Source of the DNA: Achromobacter animicus
GTDB taxonomy: Bacteria > Pseudomonadota > Gammaproteobacteria > Burkholderiales > Burkholderiaceae_B
DNA: 64,000 bases
Reading direction: 5' to 3'
Assembly (NCBI RefSeq): GCF_902859585.1
Contig: NZ_CADIJM010000003.1
Coordinates: 558,001 to 622,000 of the forward strand
In this document: positions 1-10,040 of the stretch, piece by piece
Layout of the letters: each line of letters begins with the position of its first letter
Numbering within the stretch: position 1 is the stretch's first letter
The notes under the pieces: model-generated
What the model was told of the DNA's origin: nothing
Database searches by the model: none
Seen by the model: only the letters and a program-made list of their open reading frames with translations
Program-made: the position numbers and the translations under genes

Positions 1-1
1 G

Positions 2-949
2 CCGCGCTGGCTCGATCACATTCCGATGGGCGGCGCGAGCGGCGTGGCCGCGCTGCGCCGTGCGGCGCGCGCCGTGCAGGCGGGCGATGCCAACGTCGTG
101 GCCTGCCTGGCCGGCGACACGAACCACGTGGACTCGTTCCGCAACACGGTCAGCCAGTTCTCGCGCTTTGCGCAGGACGCCGTCTACCCGTACGGCGCGG
201 GCGGCCCGAACGCCAGCTTTGCCCTGCTGACCGCCAACTACATGCGCGAGACGGGCGCCACGCGCGAAGACTTCGGCAAGCTCTGCGTGGCCCAGCGCGA
301 CAACGCCCTGCGCTATCCGCACGCGCTGATGAAAAAGCCGCTGACGCTGGCGCAGTATCTGGACGCGCGCGTCATCACCGAGCCGATCCACCTGTTCGAC
401 TGCGTCATGCCGTGCGCCGGGGCCGACGCATTCCTGGTCATGAGCGAGGACCGCGCCCGCGCGCTGAAGCTGCCTTACGCGCGCATCCTGTCGACCATCG
501 AGCGCCACAACGCCTGGATCGACGATCCGATCCAGACGCGGGGAGGCTGGACCATGGACGTGGACGAGCTGTACGGGCAAGCCAACGCCGCGCCGGCCGA
601 CATGGATTTCCTGCAGGCCTACGACGACTATCCCGTCATCAACCTGATGCAGATGGAAGACCTGGGTTTCTGCCAAAAAGGCGCCGCGCCGCAATTCGTG
701 CGGGACAACACCTTTACCGTGGACGGCAGCTTTCCGTTCAACACCAATGGCGGCCAGTTGTCGGTCGGCCAGGCCGGCGCGGCCGGCGGCTATCTGGGCA
801 TGGTCGAGGCGCTGCGCCAGTTGACCGGCACGGCCGGCGGCACGCAGGTCAGCGATGCGAAGCTGGGCATGGTGAGCGGCTTCGGCATGATCAATTACGA
901 CCGCGGGCTGTGCACGGCCGCGGCGATTCTGGCAAGGAGCGACGCATGA
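2..949 (+). CDS. Thiolase-like (SCP2-type) acyl-CoA protein, 5'-truncated by window edge
   Basis: The reading frame is open from base 2, so the gene starts upstream of the window; about 316 C-terminal residues are present. It resembles the thiolase/lipid-transfer family that is usually encoded beside Zn-ribbon/OB-fold (DUF35) partners and makes or cleaves C-C bonds in acyl-CoA intermediates. The stretch NTNGGQLSVGQAGAAGG corresponds to the usual GGxxxxGHPxGxTG loop, but the catalytic His is Gln here. The second reactive Cys region near the C-terminus (usually CxGxG) reads GFGMINYDRG, without that Cys. The stop codon overlaps the next start (ATGA), which indicates translational coupling. The family call is solid; the reaction is not predictable. 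Confidence 0.85.
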   Translation, partial: PRWLDHIPMGGASGVAALRRAARAVQAGDANVVACLAGDTNHVDSFRNTVSQFSRFAQDAVYPYGAGGPNASFALLTANYMRETGATREDFGKLCVAQRDNALRYPHALMKKPLTLAQYLDARVITEPIHLFDCVMPCAGADAFLVMSEDRARALKLPYARILSTIERHNAWIDDPIQTRGGWTMDVDELYGQANAAPADMDFLQAYDDYPVINLMQMEDLGFCQKGAAPQFVRDNTFTVDGSFPFNTNGGQLSVGQAGAAGGYLGMVEALRQLTGTAGGTQVSDAKLGMVSGFGMINYDRGLCTAAAILARSDA

Positions 950-2193
950 CCGAGCCGCTGGCCAAGCCGCCTCGCAAGAATCCCGTCGCGCGCACCCGGC
1001 AGCCCACGCTGCCGCCGGGCTCGCGCAGCCGCAGCGCGCTGGGGCTGACCGCTGCCGCCGCCGAAGGGCGCTTCGATCTGCAGACCTGCGCCGAGTGCGG
1101 CACGGTGCAGTACCCGCCGCGCGAAGTCTGCGGCCATTGCCTGTCGGAACACCTGCCGTGGCGGCCCGCCGATCCGAACGGCGTGCTGCTGGTCAGCACC
1201 ACGCTGCATCACAGCAACGACCTGTATTTCCGCGAACGCCTGCCCTGGCGCGTGGGCACGGTGCGGATGGACGCCGGTCCGTCCGTCGTGGCGCACGTCC
1301 ACCAGGACTGCGCCGACGGCGGCCGCGTACGCCTCGCGTTGAAACTGGACCGCAGCGGCCAGGCCGTGATGATTGCCCTGCCCGAAAGGAATACGCCGAA
1401 CATGGAAGACGACAAGACACTGCGCGAGACCTCGTGCGATCCGAAATTCCGCCGCGTGCTGGTCACCGACGGCAAGTCGGCCGTCGGTCAGGCTGTGGCG
1501 CGCGCGCTGCTGGATGCGGGAAGCCCGATGATCTTTCTGGGCGATCCGCAGGCCTGGAAGCGTGACGCCGCGTTTGACGCGCTGGCGGCCGATCCGCGCG
1601 TGCAGGCGGTGACGCTGGACGTGACCGACACCGATTCCGTCGAGCGTGTGGCCGCGTCGATTGGCGGCAAAGTCGAGATCCTGGTGAACACGGCGGACCT
1701 GGAGCGCGAAGGCGGACTGCTTAGCCGCAAGGACGTGAACACCGCGCGCGACGCGATGGACGTCAACGTACTGGGCCTGATGCGGCTGGCGCAGAGCTTC
1801 GGCCCCGCGCTGTGCGGCCGCGCCGCCGACGGCGTGAACAACGCCGCCGCGTGGGTCAACGTACTGTCAATCTACGCGCACATGAACCTGCCATCGCGCG
1901 GCATGTGGTCCGCGTCCAAGGCCGCCGCGCTATCGCTGGCGCAATGCCTGCGCGCCGAAATGCGTGGCGCGGGCGTGCGGGTGGTGAACGTGTTTCCCGG
2001 CCCGGTTGATCACGAATGGGAGCAACGCACGCCGCCGCCGCGCGTGGCGCCGGCTGCGATCGCCGCCGCGATTGTGCGCGCCCTGAAGGACGGTATCGAA
2101 GACGTGTACGTGGGCGACGTTGCGCAGGAATTCCGCGCGCGGCTGGCCGAGAACCCGAAGGGACTGGAACGGGAGCTGGGCGCGGGCGGCTGA
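946..2193 (+). CDS. Zn-ribbon/OB-fold (DUF35) domain fused to a degenerate SDR domain
   Basis: 415 residues, starting in the ATGA overlap with the thiolase-like gene. Residues about 45-65 hold a rubredoxin-like zinc ribbon (CAECG then CGHCL), followed by an OB-fold to about residue 145; such proteins normally dock on a thiolase-like partner. From about residue 170 to the end there is a Rossmann-fold short-chain dehydrogenase domain. That domain is degenerate: the glycine motif reads TDGKSAVG, NNAG reads VNTAD, and the YxASK active site reads WSASK (Trp at about residue 321, Lys at 325). The SDR half may therefore be non-catalytic or use altered chemistry. Fusion of DUF35 to an SDR in one chain is unusual; no in-frame restart that would split the two parts was noticed. 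Confidence 0.8.
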   Translation: MTEPLAKPPRKNPVARTRQPTLPPGSRSRSALGLTAAAAEGRFDLQTCAECGTVQYPPREVCGHCLSEHLPWRPADPNGVLLVSTTLHHSNDLYFRERLPWRVGTVRMDAGPSVVAHVHQDCADGGRVRLALKLDRSGQAVMIALPERNTPNMEDDKTLRETSCDPKFRRVLVTDGKSAVGQAVARALLDAGSPMIFLGDPQAWKRDAAFDALAADPRVQAVTLDVTDTDSVERVAASIGGKVEILVNTADLEREGGLLSRKDVNTARDAMDVNVLGLMRLAQSFGPALCGRAADGVNNAAAWVNVLSIYAHMNLPSRGMWSASKAAALSLAQCLRAEMRGAGVRVVNVFPGPVDHEWEQRTPPPRVAPAAIAAAIVRALKDGIEDVYVGDVAQEFRARLAENPKGLERELGAGG

Positions 2194-2242
2194 CCGCCTG
2201 CCCCGCGCGTCGTCCCCCAACAAGCACCAACAGGAGAGCACC

Positions 2243-3028
2243 GTGAGTCAACCCATTCTTGCCCAATTCATGACCGAGCTGGTCTCCGGCCGCATCCGCC
2301 TGGTGGACCTGACCGAGACGCTGACGCCGGAGTTTCCCACCATCGTGCTGCCGCCGGAATTCGGCCAGGCGTGGCCGTTCCGGATCGAGGAGATTTCGCG
2401 CTACGACGAGCGCGGGCCGGCCTGGTACTGGAACAACTTCTCGTGTTCGGAACACACCGGAACGCACTTCGACGCCCCCGCGCACTGGGTCACGGGCAAG
2501 GACCAGCCCGACAACACGGTGGATACGATTCCCATCGACGCCTTCATCGCCAGCGCCTGCGTGATCGACTGTTCCGCCGAAGCGGCCGGCAATCCGGACT
2601 TTTTGCTGACCATCGACTTCGTCAAGAAATGGGAAGAACAGCACGGCCGCATCCCCGCAAGGTCGTGGGTGCTGATGCGCACCGACTGGTCCAAGCGCGC
2701 CAAGCCCGCCGACTACCTGAACATGCAGGCCGACGGCGCGCATTCTCCCGGGCCGGATGCCGAGGTCGTGCCCTGGCTCATCAAGGAGCGCGACGTGCAC
2801 GGGTTCGGCACCGAGTCGGTAGGCACGGATGCGGGACAAGCCCAGCACCTGGATCCGCCCTACCCCTGCCACTACTACATGCACGGCAACAACCGCTACG
2901 GCCTGCAGTGCCTGACCAACCTGGACCAGCTACCGGCCACCGGCGCGGTGATCTTCTCGGCGCCGCTCAAGATCCGCAGCGGCTCGGGCAGTCCGCTGCG
3001 CGTGCTGGCGCTGGCGCCCACGGCCTGA
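2243..3028 (+). CDS. Cyclase-family (kynurenine formamidase-like) metal hydrolase
   Basis: 261 residues from a GTG start at 2243. That start is preceded by CAGGAGA at 2231-2237, the only good ribosome site near this frame's opening; the frame is open further upstream, inside the previous gene, without one. The motif HTGTHFDAPAHW at about residues 69-80 is the metal-binding HxGTHxDxPxH signature of the cyclase/formamidase superfamily, which hydrolyses amides, lactones or ring intermediates. Its position in a catabolic operon with a thiolase-like protein, an SDR and a Liv-type importer suggests ring opening or lactone/amide hydrolysis of an imported substrate. The substrate cannot be read from the sequence. 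Confidence 0.85.
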   Translation: MSQPILAQFMTELVSGRIRLVDLTETLTPEFPTIVLPPEFGQAWPFRIEEISRYDERGPAWYWNNFSCSEHTGTHFDAPAHWVTGKDQPDNTVDTIPIDAFIASACVIDCSAEAAGNPDFLLTIDFVKKWEEQHGRIPARSWVLMRTDWSKRAKPADYLNMQADGAHSPGPDAEVVPWLIKERDVHGFGTESVGTDAGQAQHLDPPYPCHYYMHGNNRYGLQCLTNLDQLPATGAVIFSAPLKIRSGSGSPLRVLALAPTA

Positions 3029-3065
3029 TCGCGGCCGGACCATACCAATAAATCAAGGGGGAACC

Positions 3066-3794
3066 ATGACGCAAACCCATGTGGCCATCGTGACCGGCGG
3101 CAGCGCCGGCATCGGGGCGGAAATCTGCCGCAGCATGCTGGACGCGGGCTACGAGGTGATCTCGATGGCGCGCCGCGCCGCGGACTTCTCGCATCCGCGC
3201 CTGCACAACGTGCAGGTCGACCTGCTGGACGCCACCGCGACCGCGCAGGCGGGCGCCGAAGCCGCCGCCCAATTTCCGATCAGCCACGTTATCCACAACG
3301 CCGGCGTGATCTGGCCGAATCTGCTGCCGCAGGTCACGCAGGAAGAGCTCCATGGTCTGACGCAGATCCATCTGGGCGCCGCCATCAGCCTGGTGCAGGC
3401 CGCCCTGCCGGGCATGCAGGAACGCAAGTTCGGCCGCATCGTGATGATGTCGTCGCGCGGCGCGCTGGGCCTGCCCACGCGCACCGCCTATTCGGCCACC
3501 AAGGCCGGCATGGTGGGCATGGCCCGCACCTGGTCGCTGGAACTGGCGCCATACGGCATCACCGTCAACGTGGTGGCGCCCGGCCCGATCCAGACCGACA
3601 TGTTCTACGAGGTGATCGAGGCCGGCAGCGAACGCGAACGCCAGCTTGCCGAGGGCATTCCGGTCAAGCGCCTGGGCCGTTCGGACGACGTGGCGCGCGC
3701 CGTCATGTTCTTCGCGGATCCCGCCAACAGCTTCGTCACCGGCCAGACGCTGTTCGTCTGCGGCGGCGCCAGCGTCAGCTCCATCACCATCTGA
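3066..3794 (+). CDS. SDR family NAD(P)-dependent oxidoreductase
   Basis: 242 residues, classical short-chain dehydrogenase/reductase. It has the cofactor motif GGSAGIG at about residues 11-17, HNAG at about 77, the catalytic Ser in MMSSRGA, and an intact YSATK (Tyr-x3-Lys) at about residues 147-151. The start has AAGGGGGAACC just upstream. All active-site residues are present, in contrast to the SDR half of the fusion protein two genes upstream. It lies 37 bases after the cyclase gene and is probably in the same operon, oxidising or reducing a hydroxy/keto intermediate. Members are often annotated as 3-oxoacyl-ACP reductase-like; the substrate is unknown. Confidence 0.88.
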   Translation: MTQTHVAIVTGGSAGIGAEICRSMLDAGYEVISMARRAADFSHPRLHNVQVDLLDATATAQAGAEAAAQFPISHVIHNAGVIWPNLLPQVTQEELHGLTQIHLGAAISLVQAALPGMQERKFGRIVMMSSRGALGLPTRTAYSATKAGMVGMARTWSLELAPYGITVNVVAPGPIQTDMFYEVIEAGSERERQLAEGIPVKRLGRSDDVARAVMFFADPANSFVTGQTLFVCGGASVSSITI

Positions 3795-3960
3795 CCGCCC
3801 CGCGCTTCGGGTTTTGACGGATAGGTAAGCACCGGGACCCGGGTCTACAGTGCTGATCCTTGAACGTAAGAAAGTTTAAGCAACAAGTATTCCCGCAGTT
3901 CCCGTTTTCTCCGCTTTCCAGCCGCACTCCCACTCTGCTCCCTACCCCGGAGGTTTTGCC

Positions 3961-5112
3961 ATGCTGTCGAAGAAACTCCCCCTGGCCGCTGCCGCCGCCA
4001 TCGCCACCCTGTTCGCCCTGCCCGCCCTGGCCCAAGTCAAGGTCGGCGTGGTCACCTCGTCCACCGGCCCCACCGCGCTGGTCGGGATTCCGCAGAAGAA
4101 CACGGTGCCGCTGCTGCCCAAGAAGATCGGCGACCTGACCGTGGAATACATCTCGCTGGACGACGCCAGCGATTCCACGAACTCGGTCACGGCCTTCAAG
4201 AAGCTGATCTCGGAGCAGAACGTGGATGCGCTGATCGGGCCGTCGGGCTCGCCCAATGCCATGGGCGTGATCCAGTTCGCGGCCGAGGCCGGCGTGCCGA
4301 TGCTGGCGCCGGTGGGCACCGCCGCGGTGGTGCTGCCGATGAACGACCAGAAGAAGTGGGTGTTCAAGACGACGCAGAACGACGACATCATCGCGCGCGC
4401 GCTGGTGGACCACATGGCCAAGACCGGCATCAAGACGGTCGGCTTCATCGGCCTGAACGATCCCTATGGCGAGAATTGGTACAAGGTGTTCTCGGGCCTG
4501 GCCGCGGAAAAGGGCATCAAGATCGCCGCCAACGAACGCTACCTGCGCTTTGACAGCTCGGTCACCGGCCAGGCGCTGAAGATCCTGGCCGCCAAGCCCG
4601 ACGCCGTGCTGGTCGCCGCCCCCGGCGCTGCCAGCGTGCTGCCGCAGACGACGCTGTTCGATCAGGGCTACAAGGGCAAGTTCTACCAGACCCACGGCGC
4701 CGCGCTGCCCGACTTCCTGAAGCTGGGCGGCAAGAAGGTCGAAGGCACGGTGCTGGCCGCCAGCCTGATGCTGGTGCTGCCGGAAATGCCGGACAGCAAC
4801 CCGTCCAAGAAGGTGGCCACCGAGTACATCGCCGCCTACGAAAAGCTCAACGGCTCCAAGCCCGCCACCTTCGGCGCCAACGTCTATGACGCCGGCCTGC
4901 TGCTGGAAAAGGCCGTGCCGATCGCCGAGAAGGCCGGCAAGCCGGGCACCAAGGAGTTCCGCAGCGCCCTGCGCGACGCGCTGGAACAGACCAAGGAGCT
5001 GGTGGGCACGCAAGGCGTCTACAACATGAGCGCCGCCGACCACAGCGGCTTTGACGAACGCGGCCGCGAACTCATCACCGTCAAGGACGGCAACTGGACC
5101 CTGGTCAAGTAG
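3961..5112 (+). CDS. Branched-chain-type ABC transporter substrate-binding protein (LivK-like)
   Basis: 383 residues with a clear Sec signal peptide of about 25 residues ending ALPALAQ, then [11 protein letters not shown], which is typical of Leu/Ile/Val-binding-type periplasmic receptors (Peripla_BP_6). The ribosome site CCGGAGG lies just before the ATG. This receptor class in betaproteobacteria often binds aromatic or dicarboxylic acids rather than amino acids. It precedes the permease and ATPase genes, and with the upstream enzymes it suggests uptake of the compound they degrade. A 166-base gap upstream separates it from the SDR gene and may hold its own promoter. Confidence 0.9.
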   Translation: MLSKKLPLAAAAAIATLFALPALAQVKVGVVTSSTGPTALVGIPQKNTVPLLPKKIGDLTVEYISLDDASDSTNSVTAFKKLISEQNVDALIGPSGSPNAMGVIQFAAEAGVPMLAPVGTAAVVLPMNDQKKWVFKTTQNDDIIARALVDHMAKTGIKTVGFIGLNDPYGENWYKVFSGLAAEKGIKIAANERYLRFDSSVTGQALKILAAKPDAVLVAAPGAASVLPQTTLFDQGYKGKFYQTHGAALPDFLKLGGKKVEGTVLAASLMLVLPEMPDSNPSKKVATEYIAAYEKLNGSKPATFGANVYDAGLLLEKAVPIAEKAGKPGTKEFRSALRDALEQTKELVGTQGVYNMSAADHSGFDERGRELITVKDGNWTLVK

Positions 5113-5116
5113 GAGG

Positions 5117-5190
5117 GGTTCCCCCCGAGGCGCTGCGCGCTTCCCCCCAGGGGGCATGCCAGCGGACCGGCGGAGCCCGGATCCGCGGCA
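5117..5190. repeat. Intergenic GC-rich palindromic repeat between livK-like and livH-like genes
   Basis: The 175-base gap after the binding-protein gene contains runs of C and G (TTCCCCCCGAGG, then TTCCCCCCAGGGGG) and an imperfect stem formed by GCGGACCGG (from 5162) and CCGGATCCGC (to 5186). It looks like a dispersed intergenic repeat of the kind seen in Achromobacter and Bordetella relatives. It could also act as an mRNA processing or stability hairpin that keeps the binding-protein transcript more abundant than the permease transcript. No terminator T-run follows. Confidence 0.45.
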
Positions 5191-5287
5191 TCCCGATGGG
5201 ACGCGCAGCGCCTGCTTGCTGGCGACGCCCGCGCCGCATGTGAGCGGGGGTGCCTGGCGTGCTTCTCTGTATCACCCGGAATTTCGC

Positions 5288-6328
5288 ATGAATGCTCAGA
5301 TTGCCTTGATACTCGGGCAGGACGGCATCACCAACGGCGCCATCTACGCGCTCTTGGCGTTGTCCATCCTGCTCGTCTTCACCGTCACCCGCGTCCTGTT
5401 CATCCCGCAGGGCGAGTTCGTCGCCTTTGGCGCGCTCACCATGGCCGCCATGCAGGCCGGCAAGCCCATCCTGCTGGTGTGGCTGCTGCTCGCGTTCGCG
5501 CTGGCCGAGGTCATCGCCGATCTGATGGCGCGCCGCAAGCGCCCCGCGCGCGGCCGCACCCACTGGCGCATGGCCGCCAAGGTGATCTATCCGCTGGCGC
5601 TGGCGCTGCTGCTGTACCGCCTGCCGCTCGCGCAACTGCCGATGGCGTTGCAGGCGCTGCTGACGTTGCTGTTGCTGGTGCCGATGGGTCCGCAGCTCTA
5701 TCGCCTGTTCTATCAGCCGATCGCGTCGGCCTCGACGCTGGTGCTGCTGATCGTATCCATCGCAGTCCACCTGGCGCTGGTCGGCCTGGGCCTGCTGGCG
5801 TTTGGCGCGGAAGGCGCGCGCACGGCGCCCTTCAGCGACGCCAGCATGACGCTCGGCCCGGTCAACGTGAACAGCCAGGCGCTGTGGGTGGTGGCGGTGT
5901 CGGTGGTGCTGATCGTCGTGCTGTACCAGTTCTTTGAACGCTCGATGTACGGCAAGGCGCTGCGCGCCGCGGCGTTCAACCGCATCGGCGCGCGCCTGAT
6001 GGGCATCTCGCCCGTGTTCGCGGGCAAGGCCACGTTCTTTCTGGCCGCGTTGATCGGCACCGTGTCGGGCATCCTGATCGCACCCATCACCACCATGTAT
6101 TTCGATTCGGGCTTCATGGTCAGCCTGAAAGGCTTCGTCGGCGCCATCATCGGCGGGCTGGTGAGCTATCCGCTGGCGGCGGCGGGCGCCGTGCTGGTCG
6201 GGCTGATCGAAGCCTTCTCGTCGTTCTGGGCCAGCGCCTACAAGGAAATCATCGTGTTCACGCTGATCATCCCCGTGCTGCTCTGGCGTTCACTCAACAG
6301 CCATCACGTCGAGGAAGAAGACGAATGA
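5288..6328 (+). CDS. Branched-chain-type ABC transporter permease (LivH-like)
   Basis: 346 residues starting [17 protein letters not shown], the conserved LivH N-terminus; the frame is open further upstream through the repeat, but without family similarity. Multiple membrane segments run to the C-terminus, with a polar tail [12 protein letters not shown]. The chain is about 40-50 residues longer than usual. The extra part is a hydrophobic insert at about residues 75-150 containing [13 protein letters not shown] and two added membrane stretches. The stop overlaps the next start (ATGA). It forms the membrane channel with the permease half of the next gene. Confidence 0.9.
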   Translation: MNAQIALILGQDGITNGAIYALLALSILLVFTVTRVLFIPQGEFVAFGALTMAAMQAGKPILLVWLLLAFALAEVIADLMARRKRPARGRTHWRMAAKVIYPLALALLLYRLPLAQLPMALQALLTLLLLVPMGPQLYRLFYQPIASASTLVLLIVSIAVHLALVGLGLLAFGAEGARTAPFSDASMTLGPVNVNSQALWVVAVSVVLIVVLYQFFERSMYGKALRAAAFNRIGARLMGISPVFAGKATFFLAALIGTVSGILIAPITTMYFDSGFMVSLKGFVGAIIGGLVSYPLAAAGAVLVGLIEAFSSFWASAYKEIIVFTLIIPVLLWRSLNSHHVEEEDE

Positions 6329-8117
6329 CCCCGCGCCACATCCTCCTCGCCTTCCTGGCCCTGCTGGCGCTCGGCCCCCTGGTGCTGCCGCCGTTTTACG
6401 TGACCTTGCTGAACTACATCGGCCTGTATGCGCTGGTCGCGCTGGGGCTGGTGCTGCTGACCGGCGTCGGCGGCCTGACCAGCTTCGGCCAGGCCGCCTT
6501 CGTGGGCGTGGGCGCCTATACGACGGCGCTGCTCACCACCCGCGCGGACACGCTGCCGTCGTGGCTCGGCTGGCTGGGCGCGTCGCCCTGGCTCACGCTG
6601 CTGGCCGGCCTGGCGCTGACGCTGGCGCTGGCCTACCTGCTGGGCGCGATCACGCTGAAGCTGTCCGGCCACTTCCTGCCGCTGGGCACCATCGCGTGGG
6701 GCCTGTCGCTGTACTTCGTCTTCGGCTCGGTCGAAGGGCTGGGCGGCCACACCGGCATCCCGGACATTCCGGCCATCAGCCTGTTCGGCTGGACGCTCAA
6801 CCAGGGCGGCAACATCTACTACCTGATCTGGGCTTTCCTGCTGGTCGCCGTGTGGTCTACGCAGAACCTGCTGGACTCGCGCGAAGGCCGCGCCATCCGC
6901 GCGCTCAAGGGCGGGCGCGTAATGGCCGAATCCATGGGCGTGGACACGGCGCGCTCGCGCATGGTGATCTTCGTCATCGCGGCGCTGCAGGCCTGCGCGT
7001 CGGGCTGGCTGTACGCGCACATGCAGCGCTTCGTGAACCCCAACCCCTTCGGCCTGCAGATGGGCATCGAATACCTGTTCATGACCGTCATCGGCGGCGC
7101 CGGACAGGTGTGGGGCGCGCTGGTCGGCGCGGGCGTCTTCACGGTGCTCAAGCAATGGCTGCAGGACCTGCTGCCAAAGGTGCTGGGCCAGACCGGCAAC
7201 TTCGAGGTGATCGTCTTCGGCTTCGGCATGGTGCTGCTGCTGCACCGCGCCCGCAGCGGCCTGTGGCCGGTGCTGACGCGCTGGGTGCCAGTCAAGCGCA
7301 AGCCGCGCCATGTCGACATGACGACCGAACCGCTGCCCCGGCGCACCATGCCGCCGCGCGGCGAGGTGGTGCTGAAAGCCGTGGACGTGACGCGCAAGTT
7401 CGGCGGCCTGGTGGCCAACAACGCCATGAACCTGGAGATCCGCGCGGGCGAAGTGCTGGCGCTGATCGGCCCGAATGGCGCGGGCAAGAGCACGATGTTC
7501 AATCAGATCTCGGGCGTGGACACGCCGACGTCGGGACAGGTAACGCTGCTGGGCCAGCCGGTGGCCGGCGCGGGCGCGCGCAAGATTGCGCGCCTGGGCC
7601 TGTCGCGCACGTTCCAGCACGTGCGGCTGCTGGGCCGCATGAGCGTGCTGGAAAACGTGGCCATCGGCGCGCACCTGCGCGGGCATCGCGGCGTGCTGCC
7701 GGCCGCCTGGCGGCTGGACCGGCCCGAAGAGGCGCGCCTGCTGGCCGAAGCCGCGCGTCAGGTCGAACGCGTGGGGCTGGGCAAGCATCTGCATGACGAG
7801 GCGGGCTCGCTGGCGCTGGGTCAGCAGCGCATTCTGGAGATCGCGCGCGCGCTGGCGTCCGACCCGTGCATCCTGCTGCTGGACGAACCCGCGGCCGGCC
7901 TGCGCTATCAAGAGAAATGCGAGCTGGCCGAGCTGCTCAAGCGCCTGCGCGCCGAAGGCATGGCCATCCTGCTTGTCGAACACGACATGGATTTCGTGAT
8001 GGGGCTGGTGGATCGCGTGGTGGTCATGGACTTCGGCGAAAAGATCGCCGAAGGCCTGCCGGCAGAGATCCAGCAGAATCCCGCGGTGCTTGAAGCGTAT
8101 CTGGGCGGAGTGGAAGA

Positions 8118-8121
<4 letters not shown>
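6325..8121 (+). CDS. Fused Liv permease-ATPase (LivM-LivG) subunit
   Basis: 598 residues. Residues 1 to about 315 are a LivM-type permease with about ten membrane segments; a short linker leads to a LivG-type nucleotide-binding domain from about residue 347. The ATPase has Walker [10 protein letters not shown] near residue 383, a signature reading [15 protein letters not shown], Walker [12 protein letters not shown], and the H-loop in [10 protein letters not shown]. Both starts and stops overlap neighbours by ATGA, so subunit synthesis is coupled. Such M-G fusions recur in Burkholderiales. They tie one permease to one ATPase, so the complex would be LivH, LivMG and LivF plus the receptor. Confidence 0.92.
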
Positions 8122-8855
<734 letters not shown>

Positions 8856-8882
8856 CGCAGGCTACCGGGTCGGCAGGCTGGG

Positions 8883-9818
8883 TCAGGCCACGCCGCGACG
8901 CCGATCGCGGCGGTACAGCGCATACCCCAGCGGGTACATGACGGCCACGAGAAACGTCGCGACCGGATGGGTCAGCCGGTAGGCCTGCACGGCCGTCGGC
9001 ACGCCGGAATGCTTCAGGTGCAGGCGAAAACGCGTGTAGCGCGCCGCCGCCATCATGAATTCGCGCGGGCGGTAGCGGAAGAATTCCAGGTGATGCTGCA
9101 ACATGTCCCAGGCCAGCAGGTACAGGCCCTGGGCGTTGTTGCTGACGGACACCGCGCCCTGGCTCAGGCCACCGGGCGTGTCGTGATAGGTGCGCACCAC
9201 GCGGTTGATGAAGCGGCTGAGATAGCCCGCACGCGCGACCGCCCACCACACCAGGCTTTCGGGCACGAATCCCGCCACGTCCTCGGGAAACGGGTACTTG
9301 CGCAGGATGTCCGTGCGCATACAGCCGAATTTCTCGCCCTTGATGCGGTAGCGGAAATACACGTCGACGGCGGTGCTGTCGAACACGTCCTGCGGATAAC
9401 GGTCGCCGACGATGGTGCCGTCGGGCCGCGCGCACAGCCCGGTAATGGCGAAATACGAGTCGCGGCGTGCGGGCGGAATCGCGTTCCAGGCCTCATGGAA
9501 AATGGCCAGCGCGTCCGGCGGCATTTCGTCGTCGCTATCCAGGCCCACGATCATCTGGCCGCGCGCCTCGCGCACGCCACGATTGAAGGCGGTCTTCTTG
9601 TGCTGATTGTTCTGCCAGACATAGCGGATCGGAAAATCCGCCAGCGATTGCCAATGCAGGATGGACTCGTGCGTGTTGTCGGTGGAGCCGTCGTCCACCA
9701 CCACCCATTCAAAATCCCGGAAAGTCTGCTGGCAGAGCGATTCGTAGACGCGGTGCAGGGTTCCTGCCCGGTTGTAGGTCGGCGTCAGAACGGTGAAAAA
9801 AATCGGTGTATCGGTCAT
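8883..9818 (-). CDS. Family 2 glycosyltransferase
   Basis: 311 residues from ATG at 9818 (MTDTPIFFTVLTPTYN); the frame is open upstream, but the family similarity begins here. The N-terminal GT-A fold shows LTPTYNRAGTL, WVVVDDGSTDNT and the metal-binding GLDSDDEMPP. The C-terminal half is larger than the minimal domain and ends with a basic tail RRDRRRGVA. Probable cytoplasmic or membrane-associated sugar transfer to a surface polysaccharide or lipid. It stands alone, with no other polysaccharide genes nearby, so donor and acceptor are unknown. Confidence 0.88.
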   Translation of the reverse strand: MTDTPIFFTVLTPTYNRAGTLHRVYESLCQQTFRDFEWVVVDDGSTDNTHESILHWQSLADFPIRYVWQNNQHKKTAFNRGVREARGQMIVGLDSDDEMPPDALAIFHEAWNAIPPARRDSYFAITGLCARPDGTIVGDRYPQDVFDSTAVDVYFRYRIKGEKFGCMRTDILRKYPFPEDVAGFVPESLVWWAVARAGYLSRFINRVVRTYHDTPGGLSQGAVSVSNNAQGLYLLAWDMLQHHLEFFRYRPREFMMAAARYTRFRLHLKHSGVPTAVQAYRLTHPVATFLVAVMYPLGYALYRRDRRRGVA

Positions 9819-10040
9819 GCCTGCTGTGCCCCTTGCGATCTTCCAGAAACCGCTGCGGTCTTGGTTCTTATGATTTCGCCTGAAGTGTAGGGGATATGCC
9901 TCGGGGAACCGATTCCACGGCTTTGGAATTTGCAATCAAATCTGACAAACCGTGCGGTTTTTTTTGATGCCGTGCGCGGCGCCGGACGTTGGCCGCAGGG
10001 CATCGTGGCGTAAACTCGGGCGGCCCAATTCGGAACGCCT

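Noticed and set aside
9947-9965. AAACC-gtgc-GGTTT followed by T-run as a terminator
   Set aside because: The stem is only 5 bp and no + strand gene lies upstream to be terminated.
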